Shown one piece after another: positions 1 through 7,176 of a stretch of DNA of 22,267 bases. A program made the position numbers and the translations under genes. The notes under the pieces are model-generated. The model made no database searches. It was not told the DNA's origin and saw only the letters and a list, made by a program, of their open reading frames with translations. Source of the stretch: a virus; the IMG/VR virus record IMGVR_UViG_3300042314_002142, positions 1-22,267 of that record. One strand, written 5' to 3'. Numbering within the stretch: position 1 is the first letter of the stretch; the number at the start of each line of letters is the position of its first letter.

Positions 1-2
1 TA

Positions 3-572
3 TTAAAAGGCGCGATGCCGCTTGATATGTGCGAGGCATTGATTGCGAGATATGATTCAATATCAAAAAATGATCCTTTAAAGGTACATCGTAAAAATAA
101 AATCCTTGATTTTGAAGAGATTAACATGCTTGATCATCCTGGATTTGAAGAGTTTAGGGTTCCAATGATGACGTTGATGAGAGCAGTCAATAAACACTAT
201 CTTGAAAAAACGTGTAATATTTTAAAGGATCGTTTACCGTGTTATGAACCTCTACAAGATTTTGAGGCGCCACGAATAAAACGTTATGAGCCTGGAACTG
301 GGCTCTTTGATTGGCACACTGATCATTGTGATGTTCCATCAAGTAAACGTGCAGTTGTAATGTTTTGGTATCTTAACGACGTTGCAGAAGGGGGTGAAAC
401 GTTGTTTGATATTGGCACAGAAATTGCAATAAAACCTGAAGCTGGTAATGTGCTCTGTTTTCCACCTTATTATATGTATCCACATAAGGGTGCAACTCCA
501 ATCTCTAACCCAAAGTATGTAATTTCATCATATGTCTGGCTTCCACAGAAGTATGGAAATTCTTGCGATTAA
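3..572 (+). CDS. 2-oxoglutarate/Fe(II)-dependent dioxygenase, prolyl-4-hydroxylase type (5' partial)
   Basis: This is likely a hydroxylase of the prolyl-4-hydroxylase-like 2OG-Fe(II) family, which uses 2-oxoglutarate, O2 and Fe(II) to hydroxylate a protein or amino-acid residue. Counting from the ATG at 15, the iron-binding H-x-D is H101-T-D103 (FDWHTD). The distal iron histidine is H157 in YPHKG, and K167 in NPKYVISSY fits the residue that binds the 2OG carboxylate. The frame is open to the window edge (L-K-G-A before the ATG). The family usually starts with residues leading into a CEALI-type helix, so the true start is probably outside the window. Such genes are common in marine T4-like phages; the substrate is unknown. 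It ends 5 nt before the next likely ATG. The family call is firm and the role is inferred. Confidence 0.85.
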   Translation, partial: LKGAMPLDMCEALIARYDSISKNDPLKVHRKNKILDFEEINMLDHPGFEEFRVPMMTLMRAVNKHYLEKTCNILKDRLPCYEPLQDFEAPRIKRYEPGTGLFDWHTDHCDVPSSKRAVVMFWYLNDVAEGGETLFDIGTEIAIKPEAGNVLCFPPYYMYPHKGATPISNPKYVISSYVWLPQKYGNSCD

Positions 573-577
573 AATTT

Positions 578-880
578 ATGCCGAGCGAAATATCTGACTA
601 TATATTTGTAGATGACCCTGCAAATGACAAAGTGTATGCAATACGACTTGTTAGTGGGCCGTATGTAGATACCATCTATAAGTATGCAAATATAAAAATA
701 AATGAAGACGCAGAAAAAGAAATGTGTACATTATCGTATGCATATAATATAATGTCTACTCCAACTGGATGCGATAAAGAAACATTGCATTCTGATGCAG
801 ATTTTAAAAACTATATCGGAGACGTATTATCTGATATACTTTCAAACCAAGAATATAAAATAGGAAACCATGGAGAATAA
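578..880 (+). CDS. Small acidic conserved hypothetical protein upstream of gp41
   Basis: A 100-aa protein that I do not recognise. It has no membrane segment and no metal-binding cysteine pattern. It alternates hydrophobic and acidic stretches, and its C-terminal part (about residues 70-95) looks helical. An earlier in-frame TTG at 563 would overlap the hydroxylase gene, while the ATG at 578 clears it and gives MPSEISDY, so I prefer 578. The 3' end overlaps the helicase gene by 11 nt, which suggests co-expression with replication functions. The gene contains a good sigma70-type promoter match for the downstream helicase. No Shine-Dalgarno sequence precedes it. The function cannot be stated from sequence. 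Confidence 0.75.
   Translation: MPSEISDYIFVDDPANDKVYAIRLVSGPYVDTIYKYANIKINEDAEKEMCTLSYAYNIMSTPTGCDKETLHSDADFKNYIGDVLSDILSNQEYKIGNHGE
725..753 (+). promoter_or_regulatory. Candidate sigma70-type promoter for the helicase gene
   Basis: TGTACA (725-730) and a perfect TATAAT (748-753) are separated by exactly 17 nt. The same TGTAC[A/T]-N17-TATAAT form occurs at 18645 upstream of RNase H and at 21979 upstream of a small peptide gene. It lies inside the preceding coding region, about 110 nt before the helicase ATG. AT-rich DNA makes chance -10 matches likely, so the support comes from the shared -35 and spacing. Confidence 0.4.
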
Positions 881-2258
881 TCTTCAAGACATCATAATTA
901 AAAATCTAGTCAATAACGAAGCATTTTGTCGTAAAACCCTACCACACCTAAAACCAGAATATTTTGAAGGACATCATAAGGCGATATATGGTCTTATATT
1001 GCAGTTTATAACAAAGTATAATAAACTCCCAAATTCATCATCGTTAGCAATTGAATTTCAACAGTCCGAACATACTCGTCGTACAGACGCAGGCGCAATT
1101 GCACAATCAATCTCAACGTTAAATGAAAATTTTTCAGTTGAGCATGAATGGTTACTTGTTCAAACCGAAAAGTGGTGTAAAGATCGAGCAGTTCATCTTG
1201 CTATTATTGAAGCAGTTTCTATTATTGATGGCAAGTCTCCTGACAAAGCAGAAGGAGCAATTCCAAGTATACTTAGTAAGGCGCTAAGCGTAACATTTGA
1301 TACAAACGTTGGGCATGATTATCTTGAAAACGTAGATGGTCGCTATGAGTTTTATCACAAGACAGAAGATAAAATTCCCTTTGACTTGGATATGTTTAAT
1401 ACAATTACTGGCGGAGGCATTCCACGTAAGACGCTAAACATTATTCTCGCTGGTACAGGTTGCGGCAAGAGTTTAGGCATGTGTCACATGGCTGCTGCTG
1501 CTCTTGCCCAAGGGCGAAATGTCTTGTATATTACTCTTGAAATGGCAGAAGAGCGTATTGCAGAACGTATTGATGCTAATTTGCTTGATATACGAATTGA
1601 TAAAATCAAAGACCTGTCTCAACGCGAATTTCATTCTCGTGTAGAGGACATCTCTAAACGCACTCATGGAAAACTTATTGTGAAGGAATATCCAACTGCA
1701 GCGGCACATGTTGGTCACTTTAGAGCACTGCTGCTCGAATTAAAACTTAAAAAGAAGTTTGAACCCGATATCATATATGTAGATTATCTTAATATTTGTG
1801 CATCTTCACGTGTTAAAGGATTAAGTGGTAGCATCAACACCTATAGTTTTATCAAGAGTATTGCTGAGGAGCTTCGTGGTCTTGCTGTAGAGTTTAATGT
1901 TCCAATCTGGAGTGCCACTCAGGTCACTCGCGGAGGATTTAATAATTCAGATGTAGAAATTACTGACACCTCAGAATCGTTTGGACTTCCCGCAACGGCC
2001 GATTTGATGCTTGCATTTATTCGAACTGAACAACTTGACAAAATGAATCAGATTATGGTTAAGCAACTCAAGAATCGTTATAATGATCCAACAAGCAATA
2101 AACGATTTACTATTGGAATTGATCTTTCCAAGATGAGACTATATGATATTTCAGATCCTATGGCAAATATTACCAATGATGGTGATAGTTCTCCAGTAGT
2201 AAGCACTCCATTTAATAGTCAACGAAAAAATAGAGATTATAGTAGCATAAACGTGTAA
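870..2258 (+). CDS. 41: Replicative DNA helicase, gp41/DnaB family
   Basis: A 462-aa protein of about the size of T4 gp41 (475 aa), the hexameric 5'-3' helicase that unwinds the replication fork and works with the gp61 primase. The N-terminal ~140 residues form the helical DnaB-N-like part. The RecA-like core has Walker A GTGCGKS (195-201), a glutamate in ITLEM (E224), Walker B IIYVDYLN (D305) and the later conserved stretch QVTRGGFNNSDV followed by TDTSESFGLPATADL. A basic KNRYND near the C-terminus fits the arginine-finger region. The start at 870 is supported by AGGA at 862-865, one of only two Shine-Dalgarno-like sites in the window. It overlaps the upstream gene by 11 nt. The family call is firm. 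Confidence 0.95.
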   Translation: MENNLQDIIIKNLVNNEAFCRKTLPHLKPEYFEGHHKAIYGLILQFITKYNKLPNSSSLAIEFQQSEHTRRTDAGAIAQSISTLNENFSVEHEWLLVQTEKWCKDRAVHLAIIEAVSIIDGKSPDKAEGAIPSILSKALSVTFDTNVGHDYLENVDGRYEFYHKTEDKIPFDLDMFNTITGGGIPRKTLNIILAGTGCGKSLGMCHMAAAALAQGRNVLYITLEMAEERIAERIDANLLDIRIDKIKDLSQREFHSRVEDISKRTHGKLIVKEYPTAAAHVGHFRALLLELKLKKKFEPDIIYVDYLNICASSRVKGLSGSINTYSFIKSIAEELRGLAVEFNVPIWSATQVTRGGFNNSDVEITDTSESFGLPATADLMLAFIRTEQLDKMNQIMVKQLKNRYNDPTSNKRFTIGIDLSKMRLYDISDPMANITNDGDSSPVVSTPFNSQRKNRDYSSINV

Positions 2259-2261
2259 TTT

Positions 2262-2292
2262 TATAAATAATACATAAATTATTTTATAAATA
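2262..2292 (+). promoter_or_regulatory. Two T4-type late promoter boxes (TATAAATA x2)
   Basis: Exact TATAAATA occurs at 2262-2269 and again at 2285-2292, directly after the helicase stop and before the ATG at 2299. In T4 this octamer is the sole core element recognised by the gp55 late sigma factor, and transcription starts about 6 nt after it. The second box would therefore start transcription at about 2298, giving an almost leaderless mRNA. The first would give a leader of about 24 nt. No Shine-Dalgarno sequence lies between. Confidence 0.7.
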
Positions 2293-2298
2293 CACTAT

Positions 2299-3831
2299 AT
2301 GTCAAAACTAACCGAATTTAAACGTTACCTAACAGAGGCGCTCTCTACATCATCTGTAGAAAAAGCTGCATTCATCATTCAACGCTACCTTAAGAAAAAG
2401 ACTGGTACTACATTTTTTAAATATCCTGGATTAGAAAAATACAAGAATCCTAATGGCACTGGTTTTGGACTACGTCTTTACTCGGCAAAGCGCAATATGA
2501 GTGTACGTTTTAACTGGACACAAAGCTCACTTGTAGGGCTTAATAATCTTACTTCGATAGATTATTGGAACGGTAAAAATCCAGTTCCTTTTCATATTGA
2601 ATTTGATCAGAGTGTCTCTCTTGTAAAGACTTTGCCTATTATCGCAGACATCTTAAGCGCTGGAACTGCCGAACTTGGCAAGATTTACAGCATGCCTGAC
2701 GAGGTGCCACTCTATGAAGGAGTGCTAAATGAAGCACGTAGCAGTCATGACTTTGAAGCTATTTTTGATGAGATTGCTGACTATCTTGTTGACCCAAACT
2801 TTGTAAAAAGTAAGATTTACAGCATGTACGGCATTCCTGGAGTCAAGATTTTTGACGCTCTTTCGGCAGCATATCCAAACTATATTGAAAAGCAAGGCAT
2901 CAAGTATGTCTGGGTTGGCAAGGCAAAAGACCTAAAGCAGATCAAAGCTGAAAAGGGAAAGATTATGGCTCGTATTGGAGTCGTGTCTGGTACAGTTTCA
3001 AAAGGTGCAGCTAAAGAAAAATACAGTTATTCTCCGGAAGTAGAACAAATTGAAGCAGATCGTGAGCGCCTATCATTTGAAGCTCAGCTAAAAGATCTTG
3101 AAAACCTAGTTAAACTCACTGTTAGCGGCGCATCAAATGCGCTCTTTGTTTCTGGTAAGGGTGGAGTTGGTAAAACTCATACAACTGAAAAGATACTTGC
3201 TGATATGGGACTGCGCGATGGCAATGGTTATTTTAAAAATACCGGTTCCGCAAGTGCTGCTGGTCTCTATTCATTGTTGTTCCGTTACAAAAATGATATT
3301 GTTTTCTTTGATGACAGTGACGACGCACTTGGCGATCAGGAAGCTCGTAACCTATTAAAGGCTGCTACTGACACCAAAAAGATTCGTAAACTTGTTTGGA
3401 ATAAAATGGGTAAAAATGTTGTCGATCCTGAAAACGACATGAGCGACGATGAAATTATCGATCAAGGATTGATTCCACGCTATTTCGAATTTACTGGTAA
3501 AATTATCTTTATCTCAAACCTTAACCTTGACAAACTTGATCCAGATGGTGCACTACGTACACGTGCTTTTATCATCAACATCGATCCTACTGAAGTTGAA
3601 ATCTATGACTTTATGGAAAAGATTGTCGGTGACATGAAGCTTGAAGACGGTTTATCACTTGATCAAAAAGCTCGTTTGCATGTCGTAGATCTTCTTCGTA
3701 AAGGCAAAAGCAAACAGAGTGCTAACCTTCGTAAACTATCACGCGGCTTAAATATGGCAGCAGGCGCACTTGCTGCCGGCGTTGAAGTATCTGATGGTGA
3801 CCTTGCTCGTATGATCGAGTCCTACGCATAA
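2299..3831 (+). CDS. AAA-type ATPase with N-terminal capsid-targeting-like peptide
   Basis: A 510-aa protein. Residues 1-13 (MSKLTEFKRYLTE) match the T4 internal-protein targeting peptide (T4 IPIII begins MKTYQEFIAE), with a gp21-type cut expected after E13. Residues about 20-130 form a domain of unknown function. Two further LxE sites, LYE140/G and LNE145/A, mark a junction. The C-terminal half is a P-loop ATPase: Walker A GKGGVGKT (286-293), Walker B IVFFDD (D338, D339), a sensor-1-like N407 in FISNLN, and arginines in LRTRAF (420, 422). This suggests an AAA+-like motor or remodeler packaged in the head. It has its own late promoters. The ATPase call is firm; packaging is inferred from the N-terminus. 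The target is unknown. Confidence 0.8.
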   Translation: MSKLTEFKRYLTEALSTSSVEKAAFIIQRYLKKKTGTTFFKYPGLEKYKNPNGTGFGLRLYSAKRNMSVRFNWTQSSLVGLNNLTSIDYWNGKNPVPFHIEFDQSVSLVKTLPIIADILSAGTAELGKIYSMPDEVPLYEGVLNEARSSHDFEAIFDEIADYLVDPNFVKSKIYSMYGIPGVKIFDALSAAYPNYIEKQGIKYVWVGKAKDLKQIKAEKGKIMARIGVVSGTVSKGAAKEKYSYSPEVEQIEADRERLSFEAQLKDLENLVKLTVSGASNALFVSGKGGVGKTHTTEKILADMGLRDGNGYFKNTGSASAAGLYSLLFRYKNDIVFFDDSDDALGDQEARNLLKAATDTKKIRKLVWNKMGKNVVDPENDMSDDEIIDQGLIPRYFEFTGKIIFISNLNLDKLDPDGALRTRAFIINIDPTEVEIYDFMEKIVGDMKLEDGLSLDQKARLHVVDLLRKGKSKQSANLRKLSRGLNMAAGALAAGVEVSDGDLARMIESYA

Positions 3832-3857
3832 AATAAACTAAATAAACTAAATAAACT
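3831..3857 (+). repeat. Three tandem copies of a 9-bp unit (AAATAAACT)
   Basis: AAATAAACT is repeated exactly at 3831-3839, 3840-3848 and 3849-3857, between the ATPase stop and the ATG at 3865. The repeat begins on the last base of the stop codon and ends in an A-run before the start. It replaces any recognisable Shine-Dalgarno sequence. It may be a slippage product, or an A-rich unstructured leader that helps translation initiation. Confidence 0.9.
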
Positions 3858-3864
3858 AAAAAAA

Positions 3865-4428
3865 ATGGAAAACAAACATCTAATTGAAGCCGCTAGAAAT
3901 ATTCTAGAAAATAATACTAACGATACCACTTCTATTCAAGAAATCTCTACTAATGAACAATTTATAGAGGAAATCGTTCGTGCTATAGTTGAGGAAAAAC
4001 AAGAACTTAATGAAGTACCTGCCGTAAGTTTTTCTATTATAATGGACTTTTGTATTAACGTAGCTGCGCAACAACTTGGCTCCGGTGCTTCTCTTATGTA
4101 TATACGGGCTCTCGCTGCTACTTATTTTGCATTGGTTGTAGTGGGTCCATTTGTATTATTATCACTCTATAGTCGAGGAGTTGGAGGAACACTTGAGCCT
4201 TGGGTCATTGGACCATTTAGAGGAATATGGAATGCAATTAAAGGAAAATATATTCTTAAACCAGACGAATTAGAAAAAGCAGCCGATAATGTAAAAGCTC
4301 TACTCACCGGAAATGACAAAGGCAAAATTACTCGTTTGACTAATGCTATGAAAAAGAACATAGAAAATAAAGATTGGGAGTCTGCTCAAGTTGTTGCAGA
4401 CCAACTTTATAAACTCATTAAAAAATAA
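3865..4428 (+). CDS. Hypothetical protein with one transmembrane segment
   Basis: A 187-aa protein that I do not recognise. Residues 1-50 are helical and acidic. Residues 54-70 are moderately hydrophobic, and 79-102 form a clear membrane helix (MYIRALAATYFALVVVGPF onward). The remaining ~80 residues are basic and helical with a KIIK/KLIKK-type C-terminus. An LNE at 48-50 followed by V-P-A resembles a prohead-protease cut site and would separate the acidic N-terminal piece from the membrane part. The N-terminus lacks the FKxYI signature of its neighbours, so packaging is uncertain. It lies between the ATPase gene and a strong terminator, and so ends a transcription unit. A membrane role in the virion or the infected cell is possible but not shown. 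Confidence 0.75.
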   Translation: MENKHLIEAARNILENNTNDTTSIQEISTNEQFIEEIVRAIVEEKQELNEVPAVSFSIIMDFCINVAAQQLGSGASLMYIRALAATYFALVVVGPFVLLSLYSRGVGGTLEPWVIGPFRGIWNAIKGKYILKPDELEKAADNVKALLTGNDKGKITRLTNAMKKNIENKDWESAQVVADQLYKLIKK

Positions 4429-4458
4429 TTTATCTCTATTATAACCTTTAAAAATATG

Positions 4459-4491
4459 CTGGGATCCTAGTTTTAGGATCCCAGTTTTTTT
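4459..4491 (+). terminator. Rho-independent terminator
   Basis: A perfect 11-bp stem, CTGGGATCCTA (4459-4469) with TAGGATCCCAG (4474-4484), encloses a 4-nt GTTT loop and is followed by seven T residues (4485-4491). It lies 30 nt after the stop of the membrane protein gene, with no gene overlapping it, and closes the 2299-4428 unit. It is the clearest terminator in the window. Confidence 0.95.
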
Positions 4492-4498
4492 ATAAGTA
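4491..4498 (+). promoter_or_regulatory. Late-promoter-like box TATAAGTA
   Basis: TATAAGTA differs from the T4 late consensus TATAAATA at one position. It directly follows the T-run of the terminator and lies 8 nt before the ATG at 4507. Initiation about 6 nt downstream would leave a leader of only about 3 nt. Its position between a terminator and a start codon supports it. Confidence 0.5.
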
Positions 4499-4506
4499 GT
4501 TTTAGA

Positions 4507-4971
4507 ATGATAAGTATCAAGGTACATGGCGCCAAACGTGACCGCCGCCTTTACAATCTTATAAAAAATGCTGCATATTTTTATCTAAAAACACTGTGTC
4601 CACGCATTCGAAAGATGCGCATAGTAATTCAACTTATTGATAATTTGTCAGAATCTGAACGTGTGCATGGTGACTGTTGTCAATGTGGAGTCGATGAACC
4701 AGACATTGACTATATTGTAAGACTCAATAAAAGTGATTCATATCATCTTATGTTAACGATACTAGCACATGAAATGGTTCATCTTAAGCAGTATGTTCGA
4801 AGAGAGCTTGTCCTTTATAGCGGCGACAACGAGGGTGCCCGATGGAAAGGAGTCTACTGTTCAGAATATGACTATGACTCTGCTCCGTGGGAAAAGGAAG
4901 CGGACGAGCGTGAACTTGAACTCTATATGACGTTTTTTGAAAGTTGTTCATTGTTGAGAGGGTATAAATAG
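4507..4971 (+). CDS. SprT/WSS1-like zinc metallopeptidase
   Basis: A 154-aa protein with the gluzincin-type motif HEMVH (residues 88-92), where H88 and H92 bind zinc and E89 is catalytic. A downstream acidic helix WEKEADERE supplies a probable third ligand (E131). The N-terminal ~80 residues have the mixed strand-helix pattern of small SprT-like domains, and C57, C58 and C60 (CCQC) could add a minor metal site. SprT-like proteins cut DNA-bound or misfolded proteins; the phage target is unknown. The gene starts its own unit after a terminator and lies beside CTS-bearing genes, but its own N-terminus (MISIKVHGAK) has no such tag. It is therefore more likely to act in the infected cell. The family call is good and the role open. 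Confidence 0.8.
   Translation: MISIKVHGAKRDRRLYNLIKNAAYFYLKTLCPRIRKMRIVIQLIDNLSESERVHGDCCQCGVDEPDIDYIVRLNKSDSYHLMLTILAHEMVHLKQYVRRELVLYSGDNEGARWKGVYCSEYDYDSAPWEKEADERELELYMTFFESCSLLRGYK
4963..4970 (+). promoter_or_regulatory. T4-type late promoter box TATAAATA
   Basis: An exact TATAAATA overlaps the last codons and stop of the metallopeptidase gene and lies 17 nt before the ATG at 4988. Initiation about 6 nt downstream gives a leader of about 12 nt without a Shine-Dalgarno sequence. Confidence 0.65.
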
Positions 4972-4987
4972 TTAACAGACACAAAGC

Positions 4988-5926
4988 ATGAAAAGTTTTA
5001 AACAATATATTTATGAAATTGAATCTATGATGACCTACGATAACTTAGTAAATATTTTAATTTCATTAGGGTATGACAAAATTAAAAAAATATCTGGAAA
5101 TAAAATTGCAGTTCTTGTTAATGATAACCGAGTAACAACTCTTGAAAAAATTAATAAGAATATTAAAGGATCAATATACGATAGAAATCCTAGTTCTGAA
5201 AGTAGTGTAGGACGTGTTAACATATCAGGCTTTTCTATTCTAGCTAAACCAGCTTCTAAACAGGGAAGCGCCAGTGCTGGTGTAGAAAACGAACAAATTA
5301 TTGTCGACACGATCAATAAAAGAACAAAAACTGGTCCAATTAATGTAATTTTTAAAGCAAAGAATAAAAAATTCACTGTTTTAAATTGTGTTAAAGCCAT
5401 TCAAGTTGGAGGAGATACTGCTGGAAGAAAAAAGGCAGATATTGTATTAATTAATTCAAAAAATAAGAGATATCCAATTTCAATTAAAAAGGATAATGCC
5501 GAAACATGGGAAAGCGCAGATAGTTATTTTGGTCCTACTGCATTAAAAATAATCAAAAAGGCAATAAAAGACAAAAAAACTAAACTTGTCAGCGAAGGCA
5601 GTTATTTTAAAATAGAACCTAACATTGCAGTTGAAGCCACACAAGCAGAAAAACAAGCCGTTGTTTTTGGTTCAGATTTAGAAAATGGCGGAGCGGTTGT
5701 CACAAAAACATTTGGTAGTTCGTCATTTTCTGATGACGGCGATACTTTAGTTGTTGATTGCTCTCACATAATTACATCTTTAAGTGATGTTAAAGGAGAC
5801 AAGGACGTATATTTTCTTATAAGAAATGATAAGACTCGTAAATCATTAAAGGAATATCCTGGCATTAGAATATTAGCTGTCTATACAAAGAGAATAAACC
5901 AAAACGTAGTAGTCGTTAAACGTTAA
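4988..5926 (+). CDS. Putative packaged PD-(D/E)XK-like endonuclease with CTS-like N-terminus
   Basis: A 312-aa protein. Residues 1-10 (MKSFKQYIYE) match the capsid-targeting consensus, with a cut expected after E10. Residues about 95-180 look like a restriction-endonuclease fold. There is a conserved acidic pair (E100, E102) on a helix, then GRKKADIVLI with D151, then a strand YPISIKKDN with K167, then ETWES with E172 and E175. The residue two before the lysine is serine (S165), not acidic. Cfr10I-type enzymes have a similar serine, with the glutamate moved downstream, and E172 or E175 could play that part. The rest (200-312) is strand-rich and unassigned. This suggests a nuclease delivered with the phage DNA, perhaps to attack host DNA. 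The CTS is seen directly; the nuclease call is moderate. Confidence 0.65.
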   Translation: MKSFKQYIYEIESMMTYDNLVNILISLGYDKIKKISGNKIAVLVNDNRVTTLEKINKNIKGSIYDRNPSSESSVGRVNISGFSILAKPASKQGSASAGVENEQIIVDTINKRTKTGPINVIFKAKNKKFTVLNCVKAIQVGGDTAGRKKADIVLINSKNKRYPISIKKDNAETWESADSYFGPTALKIIKKAIKDKKTKLVSEGSYFKIEPNIAVEATQAEKQAVVFGSDLENGGAVVTKTFGSSSFSDDGDTLVVDCSHIITSLSDVKGDKDVYFLIRNDKTRKSLKEYPGIRILAVYTKRINQNVVVVKR

Positions 5927-5934
5927 TTTATTTT

Positions 5935-7173
5935 ATGATTACTTTTAAACAATACATAACAGAAGCAAGTACGGAAGGTAAAAATCTTCATATGGTTCAT
6001 ATTGAGGATCAAGTGCTCTATGGCGGTGTAAAGGGCGCTCGTGAAGCAATCATTGCATTACGCAGTATGAGAGACATGTTAGCTGGAAACAGTCCACAAT
6101 CATATGATGTTGCTGCAAAGTTTGACGGTGCTCCAGCAATATTTGTTGGAACTGATCCATCAGACGGAGCATTTTTTGTTGCCAAGAAAGGCATCTTTAA
6201 TAAAAATCCAAAAGTCTATAAGAGTGAGCGTGATATTAAGGCTGATACAAGTGGCGACCTTGCAGAAAAATTAACTGTAGCATTTAATGAATTTAAAAAA
6301 CTAGGCATTAAAGGAGTATTGCAAGGAGATCTTGCCTATACACAAAAAGATTTAAAGACAGAACGTTTTGACGGTGTTGAATATCTTACATTTCAACCAA
6401 ACACAATTGTCTATGCAATTCCTGCTGACAGCACTCTTGCAAAAACTATAAAGGCATCTAAGATTGGTGTAATGTTTCATACACAATACTCTGGAGACTC
6501 TTTTGAAACGATGAAGGCTTCTTATGGCTTTGATTCAGGCACTCTTAAAAAGACGTCTAGTGTATGGTTTTCAGACACATACATACGTGATCTTTCAGGC
6601 AAAGCTACTCTAACCGCAAAGGAGACTGAAGAGTTAACAACGATTCTATCAAAAGCAGGGTCGCTCTTTCAAAAGATTAGTGGTTCAACTCTTCGTGAGA
6701 TCGAGTCAGATCAATCACTTGCACAGACTCTTGAAACATTCAACAACACACTCGTGCGACGCGGTGAAACTATAATCGATACCTCTGCTCATGTTCGCAA
6801 TCTTCTTGCATGGATAAATGACAAATATGCAAAAGACATTGAATCTAAAAAGAGTGAAGCTGGCAAAGCAAGTGCGACTGCTAAACGTGATGAGTTTTTA
6901 AAGTTTTTCTCTGACGAAAACAAGAAAAACCTAGAACTTGTCTATGCATTACAAAACGCTATCGTTGAAGCAAAACTTATTATAATACGCAAACTTGAAA
7001 CACTTAAAAAGATGTCAACTTTTGTTCGTACGACTGACGGTTTTAGAGTAACAGGGCAGGAAGGCTTTGCTATCAATGATCATATAAAACAAAATGTGGT
7101 CAAGCTTGTCGACCGAATGACCTTCTCTAAGAATAACTTTGATCCAAATATAATAAAGGGTTGGGAGAGATAA
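5935..7173 (+). CDS. Ligase-like covalent nucleotidyltransferase homologue (KxDG) with CTS-like N-terminus
   Basis: A 412-aa protein beginning MITFKQYITE/A, with the predicted prohead-protease cut after E10. The body matches a recurrent T4-like phage family (I believe DUF6267). It carries AAKFDGAPAIF, a K-x-D-G motif (K62, D64, G65) like motif I of DNA/RNA ligases and capping enzymes, where lysine takes AMP or GMP. Further conserved blocks are FFVAKKGIF (80-88), GVLQGDLAY (127-135, acidic D132 in a motif-III-like position), FQPNTIVYAIP (153-163) and IGVMFHTQYSG (177-187). The C-terminal ~200 residues are helical and lysine-rich. It may seal or modify nucleic-acid ends as a packaged enzyme. 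I cannot place motif V with confidence, so it may be a non-ligating relative. No promoter or Shine-Dalgarno sequence precedes it (9-nt gap). Confidence 0.7.
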   Translation: MITFKQYITEASTEGKNLHMVHIEDQVLYGGVKGAREAIIALRSMRDMLAGNSPQSYDVAAKFDGAPAIFVGTDPSDGAFFVAKKGIFNKNPKVYKSERDIKADTSGDLAEKLTVAFNEFKKLGIKGVLQGDLAYTQKDLKTERFDGVEYLTFQPNTIVYAIPADSTLAKTIKASKIGVMFHTQYSGDSFETMKASYGFDSGTLKKTSSVWFSDTYIRDLSGKATLTAKETEELTTILSKAGSLFQKISGSTLREIESDQSLAQTLETFNNTLVRRGETIIDTSAHVRNLLAWINDKYAKDIESKKSEAGKASATAKRDEFLKFFSDENKKNLELVYALQNAIVEAKLIIIRKLETLKKMSTFVRTTDGFRVTGQEGFAINDHIKQNVVKLVDRMTFSKNNFDPNIIKGWER

Positions 7174-7176
7174 GCG

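Noticed and set aside
563-577. TTG start at 563 for the small gene before the helicase
   Set aside because: It would overlap the hydroxylase gene by 10 nt, and a normal ATG follows at 578. No SD site supports the TTG.
1473-1718. Minus-strand open frame inside the helicase gene, and similar minus-strand frames across the window
   Set aside because: They lie wholly within confident + strand genes, and their translations show no recognisable family or domain pattern. No minus-strand gene is supported.
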